From: Otis tarda
Taxonomy: Eukaryota > Chordata > Aves > Otidiformes > Otididae
Assembly: GCA_026413225.1 (NCBI GenBank)
Contig: CM048557.1
Coordinates: 42,911,371-42,975,370 of the forward strand
Direction of reading: 5' to 3'
Length of the DNA stretch: 64,000 bases
The translations under genes and the position numbers were made by a program. Within the stretch, counting starts at the first letter, position 1, and the number at the start of each line of letters is the position of its first letter. This document shows, one piece after another, positions 41,301-50,300 of this stretch. Under the pieces are notes generated by a model. It saw only the letters and a list, made by a program, of their open reading frames with translations, had not been told where the DNA came from and ran no database searches.

Positions 41301-44300
41301 AAAACTAGTGTCTCCTCCACCTGGTAATCCCGGTCCTGCCTCCCCATCCTTCATGTCATATGCACAATTTAAATTCTATGTAGTAAGTTACGTATATATT
41401 TCTTCAGTCCCTGCACGCATCCCACCTTGATTCTGTAATTCTCCTGGGAAATAAGTCTCTACGGTCCATCAGATCACTACTTGCCATGCCTTCTGGGAGT
41501 AAGGCAGAGCAGGATATGGCTGTAATTAGATTATATATTAGAAAATACCTATTTCAAAACCTTTTTTTTCTTACGTGCCTCTCTGCTGGGAAGGACAGGG
41601 ACCTATCCCTATCTTTGTGTTGCTTAGGAAAAATTCATAACAGTCTTTCCAAACCTAAACTTAATTTATACAGGTTTGGTTTTTATTGTGCTGTTCTCTG
41701 ACCTGGTCAGTAGAATAAAAAACAGGGGTAGCTCTTCAAGCTTGCTTGAAATTTTACCTGTAGTTTATAATGTAGCAGAATATAATGTCAGAGCCTAATT
41801 ACAGACTTCTTACATTACCTCTACATTCATTACATTACTTCTACATTTAGAACTGTTTCAGAGCAGGTGCCACCTTCAGTTGAAATCGAGTGGAGTTATA
41901 ATTAAAGATATCTCCATTACTGGCATAATAGCTAGGATACCATGAATACAGGAAAATATAAATTATGCTTTTGCATTGGTACCTGAGCTGAATCTGTTTG
42001 CAGTTACTCTGCTTTATTTTCCCCATTACCTAGGATTCAAGAGGGCTCATTAGGTTGGGTGCAGTCCATGGAGTATTTTTGTAGTCAGTTTTGACCTGGA
42101 AGTAATACGTCTGCATTCACCCAGTGCTGCACTTGAGCCAAGTCCTCCAGTCAGTGGGAACACTGGACTGTGTGGGGGCACCAGGTGTCTTAGTACGCAG
42201 TCAGCTTGGACCTGGCTGCAAAAGCATCCTCAGTATGGCCCGGAATACAAACTTACTCTGCAAGCAGCTGAGCTGTATTTAGGCATCACCCCATCCGAGC
42301 AAACGAAGACTGCTGTACCATCCTCAGTCAACTCCAGTATCTTTGCTTCTATGGTTTGGTTTTTCTGCTCAACCAGTAATCTGCCTCAGAGCTGACTGTG
42401 AAGTCAAGAGCAAAAGCTGGCATATAAAAATGAACTGCAAATTTTAATGAATTGTGATAGGGAGTTAAGACATCTATCTATGAGGCTGTTCAGTAGGGCC
42501 TGTTGTGATAGGACGAGGGGTAATGGTTTTAAAATAGAGGGAGGTAGATTTAGATTGGATATTAGGAAAAAATTTTTTACAATGCAAGTTGTAGAACACT
42601 GGAACAGTGTGGTGGAAGCCCCATCCCTGGAAACGTTCAAGGCCAGGCTGGATGAGGCTCTGAGCAACCTGATCTCGTCGGGGATGTCCCTGCTCCTTGC
42701 AGGGGGGTTGGACTAGATGGCCTTTGAAGGTCCCTTCCAACCCTAACCATTCTATGATTCTATCTAGTGAATGCATCAAGAGGGAGTAAGTCAGTTCTAG
42801 GTGTGGAGTCAGTGTAGACAGGTTAAAACATGTTAAATGTTGCGTGATTGCTGTCACTGATGTGTGAAGTGCTGTCATGGGTAGTTTTGCATGATGATGT
42901 GTGTCTTGCATCAATCTAAATAGTCCTGCTGTAACACAGGATACAAATATTCCCTACAGTACTGTCTCTGCAGTATTGCAGAGGTCCCCAGTGCCACAAG
43001 GGATAATTCCCAACAGTTTGCTGTTGGCTGTCTCGAGCATAAACCAAACCAGGCTGATTAAGCTTAGTGACTGTTACTCACTCCGCCATTGCTGCTTTCC
43101 TTTCTAAGTAGCTATCCTCTTGCTAGTCAGGGGCAGATGATCTGTAGGGGATCAATAAATGCATATGCTGCCCCCACACTTGAGTAAAGAGGACTTTGCA
43201 ACTCATTTACACTGTGTCATCAGTAATAAAGTAGAGAATATCAGAAGCAGTTTCCATTCTGTTTGTGGCTATGATAATGGTATTGAATCTGCTTTGGTGA
43301 AATTAGCAGGCTCAGTAAGAAAATCCAGCCTTGCTGGCAAGCGGCACCCTTGCCTTCCCTGGGTAACTGCCATCCTGCGGGGAAAAAACTCCCGCTTCCC
43401 ATCGTGTCTCTCTCTTCTCTCTGTGGGGCTAAAGTACACAGGGTTTTCGAGCTTCTTTGTCTGCAATATGTAAAATGAGAATTAAAAATTATAAAACTGT
43501 ACGTCAAATAAATGTGTTGGTGGTGGGAATGGATTCCTTGTAAACTTTTGGAGAGAACGCTCATGCTCAGCTGCGCCTGACAGCGTACTGACGGCAGCTC
43601 TGTACCTGTAGTCAGCAGTGGGGTTCCCTCTGCAGTTCCACAGCTACAGTGCTGGCTTGGTGGCCACAATAGCAACAGGTGAAAATAACAATAATAGAGC
43701 AGTTTGTTGGTGGTGTTAGCAGGTATCTGATTGTAGGTGTGTTTTGCTTAGTGCAAACCAAATGTTTAGAAAATGGCAAACATGATTTGTTAAAAACAAA
43801 GCTGATTTAAACTCTTTTTTGGTGATTGCTTCCTCATACTACACCTGCATACAGGTGAGCCACTTTTTGCCGAGTCACTGAATGGTGTGCCTCCCAGCAG
43901 CAGTGTTTAGGGGTTTCCCATGTGACGAGTGGGAAAGCACCGGTCGCGTCCAAGGAGAAAGGTTGTCCTACAGCAAGCTAACCTTTGAAACTGGGACACA
44001 GTTTCACGCTGGCACAGCGTGACCTAGTGATCACAACAAGTGACTGGCAGTGAAGCCCTAGGAAATCTGTATCCTGCTCTGCTCATAGTTCCTTGTATGA
44101 GGTAGAGTAATTAATCTGTCTTCCTTGTGTTCCATTATGCACTTGTGTAAAATGGAGGTGTAATTATGCGTTTATTTCATAAGGCTGTTGTGAAACAACA
44201 AAAAAAAAAGAATTATGTTTAACCTTGCAGTGTGCCAAGGATTCTTTGCTCCCCCAGCTTAACTCCTATGCTTGATCCCCATTAAAATGTGCAGAATTGT

Positions 44301-47300
44301 GAATGTGGGTTGCTGCAAGACTCTTTCCAGGAGTTTGTATGGAAAAGTTCCCTTCTGATGGCAAATAGTATTTATTGTTAACTGAAAAGTAGTTCTTTTA
44401 AGGTATAACTTGCTGATTTTTTAAATGTAAAACTACCACTTACAGCATTTGCAGTTGCTTTATTTCATATTTGCAAAGCTTGGGCTTTTTACATGATAAG
44501 AGGAGTTCAACAGCAGCATGACCTTGCGGAGTATGCGTTTTCTGTCCTACTGCTCTGCCTCCCCAGCTCTTTTCACTTCAGCTTCTCTGTTCCAGAAGTT
44601 CCTGACCTGGTGTGTGAGCGCAGTTGTGATTGTGTTGTGGTCTGGTCAACAACATGGCCCAACAAATAGACTTTATCAACACAACAGAAAAAAAAAAAAA
44701 GGTTCATTGTGGTAGGAGAGCAGGAGCTTGGTGGTGGAGGGGAAATTCCATAAATTGGCATTGCTACAGAAACAAAAAAGAACTCATTTACATGTGGGGA
44801 AATAGCTCATATCTTTGGGACTGTCCCAAGGAAAGATAAATGTATACACTCTGCCAAAGTATTGTACAAGTGTGCTAGTTTTTCACTGATTCACAGATTA
44901 GGGTGCAGACATCAGTTAGAACATGCACACTGGATACACACATCTATTTAATTATGGATTATTTTTAATAATTTTTAAAATAATAGAAAAATCAATCATT
45001 AGCAGGGTGCTTAGAAAAAACACATTGGGAGATGCTTGATACGTTTGTGAACAGCTGGTCTTCACTCTTCCACTGATCTGTGTGCAGTTTCATACTTTGT
45101 AGCTGCACCCTGGTTCCATCAGAGTTGTTTGCTGAAGTGCTGTGAACACAAAATTGTTTGCATTGTAAGTAAAATGTTAACGTTTAGAAGAAACTTGAGA
45201 AAGATCTAATTAAACAAAGACTGGGACAGCACGGGAATAATTTAAATGCAACTCATAAATGATGAAAGGGATTGCAAGCAGAACATATTCAGCAGGTACT
45301 TATGAGCATGAGTTTCTTGGAGAAGGGCCTAGTGATCTTCACAGCTGATTAAAATGTCGATGTAGTTCAGAAAGAAACATGGATCCTGGTGTGCCCTGTC
45401 AGAGGAAAAGAAATGAGACTGAAAGCAATGATAGCTGTCTGTGTAATCCTGTAGTACTTCTAGTGCTTTGTTGTGTGGCCAGTGATTTGTGCAGAACAGC
45501 AGCAATTCACAGCTTCTTGCTACTCTGCCTCAGCCACATCTTGCCATATGAATTGAAGCAGCCCTCTAACCATGCTTATTTTCCCTTCTCTTTAAAGTGT
45601 TATCTTATAATTCCTATTTTCAGGAAAAAAAAAAGTGTTTTTATATGCTCTGCAGACAAATTTGAAAGATAGGAAGGTTATTCTTTTACTAATGTTGTAA
45701 TCCTTATTCTCAAGAAAATTCATAGCATAGGAAATGTGTGCTGTATATTTTTTAAATGTTTTATACAAATTACCTTTCGAACAGATTATCCAACTGATGT
45801 TTGCTGCCTAAATAATGTGGGAACATTCAAACGGTGCATGTACATAGTGCTTATTGCATCTAGCACATTTGCACTGCATATTGGCAGATAACAATAATTT
45901 TTAGATAACTTTTGGAAATACTAAGTTAATAAAATATTCATATCTTTTTAAGTGAGAGATCACTACTGCTGTTTTTTGGTTAACAGTATTATGTTCAGTT
46001 TCCTCTCTGACTAAAACAAGTGTTACTGTGTGTCTCAAGTCTTCCTTTCTTGAGAAGCAGCCAGGCGTGGGAGTTAGACACACTTAGGAAACCCCCCACG
46101 TAAGTTCTGTGACTCCCTGTAGATGACCTCTGTTAAAAGCCCAAGCCTAAAATGCAATAAAATGCTCTTTAGTAAAGTTGCATCAGTCAAGGGAGTGTGC
46201 AGAACAAAATTATTTTTATCTTGTGAAAGCAAAAATAGTTTCTATCTTCTGTGTTTTAGTTGTGTAAGTAAAGGTTAAGCCTTGTGGTAAGTAGAGGAGG
46301 CACAGCGTGCTGTTATTTATGCAAGCAAGAGTTTCTAAATTTTCTAATGGTGATTCCTGTTAATTTTATTACGATTTAAGCCTGGTTTGAGTTTTTCCAT
46401 TGCAAAACTGTAGCTAATTTATACTAATACCTCAATTTTTTTCCAGAAGCACTTCATACTAGAGAACTTCATAGAATTACAGAATAGTTTGGGTTGGAAG
46501 GAACCTTTAAAGGTCATCTAGTCCAACGCCCCTGCAAGGAGCAGGGACATCTTCAACTAGATCAGGTTGTTCAGAGCCCCATCCAACCTGGCCTTGGACT
46601 TATCATATTATTAGCATATGTAGGAGAAGAAAGTCCATATGACTAACAGGAGCAGAAGTGACACTAGTTATAACCTCCAGAGAGAAAGACATAAGGGAGC
46701 TGGATCAAAGCCAGTTAAGTTTTTTATAAACTTGGGAATAGCCCCAATTGACCAATCTGTATCTGGAAATCCAGCTGCCTTTGTGTTGAACCATAACTGT
46801 AATTAAAAGGTGTTTCCTTTTTTTACTGGAAGTAAACTCCAGCAGTTCAGATACTGGCAGTTCTTTGCAATACTTGCAATACTACTAGTGCAGCTATGTT
46901 CCTCAGACTCCTTTTGACTCATAGTCTGCTTTTAGGACTTGTTTCTTCTGTTGTACCATCAGGATGCTCTTGCTGTCAAGTTTTTTATTTTAGACTTTGT
47001 GAAATCAAGTTTCTGAAGTGTCCTTTGAAAAACATTTTAACTTTTTTTTTTTTCACATGACTTCCTGCTAACCTTCCCTTAATGCAGCAAAACATTAGGC
47101 AAGAAGAGAAAGTATTTTCATTTGGAATTTGTAAAGGGTTGTTTAAGTTACTCATGGTTGATAATTCTTCACTGTTGACTTCCCTGCATGAAAATGTGTG
47201 TGGATGCAGTAGGTACATTCCTAACTTTTATTAAGTTCAATGAACTCAGCTTAACAAACTTATTTCTCCTTTGGTATTTGTATCTAACTATTTGTAGGAC

Positions 47301-50300
47301 TGGGCCAAGGCATGAGAACTGGAAAATAAAAGTGACTGTAAACAAGCAAAATTGATGAGCCAGTTCTTACTGCCCACATGAGACATTCTGAACAGAAATG
47401 TCAATACTGAAAAACTGAATTTCAGTTTTTAATAACATCATAATTTAATAATCAAATAAGTTATGTGCCATTTATGAGATTATACATTATTATATAATAT
47501 AGTTACTTATATAAAAATGGTATTTTTTGTTTGTATCTTTCAATTCTGTGTTCCAGTAAGAATTCTGTAACATACCTCCAAAGATTCAGGGCATGCACTG
47601 GAGAGAATGCCATTTTTATTTTTACCTGCTATTTTATAGGCAGAAATTACTGCATTTGGCCTTTTCCTGTTCACATTATGTGCTGTTTGTTTTCACCAGG
47701 GAAAAGTAGATTGTATGCTTGCAGGGAAATAGCCGATGTCCAACGTGATCTCCTGGAAGCAGAAAGTCAGTTCCAATAGGTACTGTTAGGCTCTTGTGCT
47801 TTGCATTAGGACCCAGACCCCATGTCTCCACAAAACAGAGCCTTCAGTCCCTCAGAGTCAATGCTGGTAACAGCAGCTTATAGCTTAACAATTAAAATTA
47901 ATGTAGAAAATCTTCTGGCCTCCTCTCTCAGATCCAGATTCATGGCATACTTAATTTGATCCACCTGCAGGTCCTTTGCTGAGAGGGGCAGTCCCACGCT
48001 TCCTGTCCTCACCACCTCCAGTGATGTGTTCCCATCAGTTAGCGCCTTTGACTCAGGTCTCTCAGTTGTGTGGCTGCAAGCTCAATTCTGGGGAAAAAAA
48101 ATAAAATAAAATATTATTTTGTTGGATCAGCGAGCTTGTGTGTAGTTGTGACGTTAGATCTGACGCAACAGAAGTAGCGCAAATCTGCAGCTTGAGAGAG
48201 GTTTGAGTGGAACCACTCCTTTCCACTGCTTACTTGCAGGTAGATCAAACTAAATGCATTGTAAAATTGTACCCAGGAGTTAGAAGAACAATTCTTTCTA
48301 GCCCCTGAAACAAAAGATAATGATAGCAAATAAGGATCAGAAATAAGAGGGAAAGGAGGGGAAAGAGCAAGAGAAGGAGAAAGGCAATTGGAAGTATGGC
48401 AGGGAGAAGAGATAACAGGGAAGAGAGAGTAGCTAGAAAAGCAGGGAGACTAGAGAAGAATCAGGAGATTGTATATTGACAAATAGTGGCAGCAAATGCA
48501 CATAAAAATTAGGAAACATCTTTCCCTGGAGGTTGAGCGTACTGTCCTCGGCCTTCGAATGTGATGCTTCAGTCTCAAGAAACAGTTTTTCTCTCTTTCT
48601 GGGCAGAACTGAAACACCATTGCTTTGTGAGCAGGCTGCAGTAATAACCTGGATGCTGAAAGCCAGAACCTTTGCCCTCCATGAGCTCTGTCTGGGTGAA
48701 GCAGGGAGGGAAAGCCACAGGCACAAGTGTGCCTGTCCTGAGAAGCATTTATTGCTAAACAGGCACAGCCCTAAGAGGCTGGTGAAAAGCCCCTCTGAAA
48801 AGAAGCTGGCGTAGCCGTGAATTTGCCACCTCAGGATGTTGGTTCATAAGTGGGAGGCTAGTCTGGATGTGGCTTTCATAAACCCTTAATCCTGAGGTCA
48901 CAGATTTCCTTTTACTGCTGCTTGCTTCTTCCCCACAGGGCAGCCCAGATCACATGTAATTTTCTAATTTCGACAATAGGTGGGGCTGGAAAAGCAGTAT
49001 GGTTTAGAGCTCTGTCCTCCTCTTCTAATACCAACACAGGCTTCAGTGCTGAATCATTTCCAGAAGATATTACTTAAATCCCAATGTGATTCAGTTCCCT
49101 CAGCTGACTGTGAATTTCTGAAATCTCCATACAACTCTTCCTGAGTTCATTGATGTCATTCAAGCCATAAGAGCTGGGAAAGGTTTATAATAGCAATGTA
49201 TTTTCTGTGTGTTTGAGAGCAGCTTCCTACAATGAATTGTTTGGGGTTTTTTTTTCTTTGTCATTAGGGAGTTAAATTAGTTATCTTTAATTTCTATTAC
49301 AGTTAAGAACTGTGGGAAATGAGGGTATGCTAGAAGTCCCACTAGTTGAGACACAGATGTGAAAGTGTTTCCTGTCAGTCTGTTTTTACAGCTAAGAAAA
49401 TCTTTGGTTTTGCTTTGTTTTCTGCAGCTATTCGATGCTGTCAGCTACCTGGCAAAAGAGAATGCCCGGTTGCTTGTGCTGGGTCGCAAACACATGCTGA
49501 TTAACTCTTCAAATTGGAAAAGAGAGATTATGAAGGAGATGCAGAATAAGGCAGACTTCTTCTTTGCTGAAAATATGTAAGTTTAAGAAAATGGCTAAAT
49601 GTAATGGCGATCAGTACCTGATTTATGTGCACTTAAAATCAGTATAAACAGCTGTAGGTTTTAGTACCATTACTAGTATCCCCACCTCTGTGTGCTATAC
49701 TTGCATCAAAACCCAATACATATTAAAAGTTGCATTATGAATAATTTAATAATTTAGAATCATGTTGACATCTGTATGGTTTATTAGGATTTATAACCTA
49801 TAACTGCAAAGATAAAACCATTGGCAAGACCACAGTGGCCTGAACTTACAGAATACCTGATAGCATCAGTGTACAGTTGTGGTCTGCTGTTAGCCCTGCG
49901 TGGGGGGAGATGAAGTTCATGCCTGGCCAGTGTTCCTTGGTAGCCCAGGAGTGTGTAGAGTCTGGAGCACTGACCTCCCTGCTGCTCCCAGAGGAGAATT
50001 ATTTCCATGAGTGGAAACAGACCCTCTGCCTCTCTAATTTAAGCAGCACGACCCCTTTGCTCTTGCCCAGTGAAACCTATCCTTGTCTCTAAACTAGGTA
50101 CTTGCTTCCACGTCAGTGTCCCCTCTACTTCCCCTGCTTTCCTCCTATAATGAGTCTCAGTTTTCTGCCAGGTCCAGGTTCACCTAGTCTCCATCTGAAT
50201 TTGGCATTGTTGATCCTTCACCTGTCTCTGCCATTTCTTCTGTGATCCCAGTTCCCAGAACTTCTGACCAAGTTCCTTGTCCCAGCAGCCAGTCCAAGTC

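Larger units (their letters stand above)
24819..49427 (+). other. PRORP: PRORP intron 5 (24.6 kb)
   Basis: The largest intron, lying inside the nuclease domain between D414 and the D483/D484 exon. It contains two CR1 fragments (42485-42763 and 46469-46598), two MIR-like relics (44012-44196 and 48990-49106), a T24-C5 tract (39091-39119), and a purine-rich stretch at about 48330-48440. The remainder is AT-rich unique DNA. I see no nested gene, and no open frame in it carries a domain I recognise. Confidence 0.8.
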
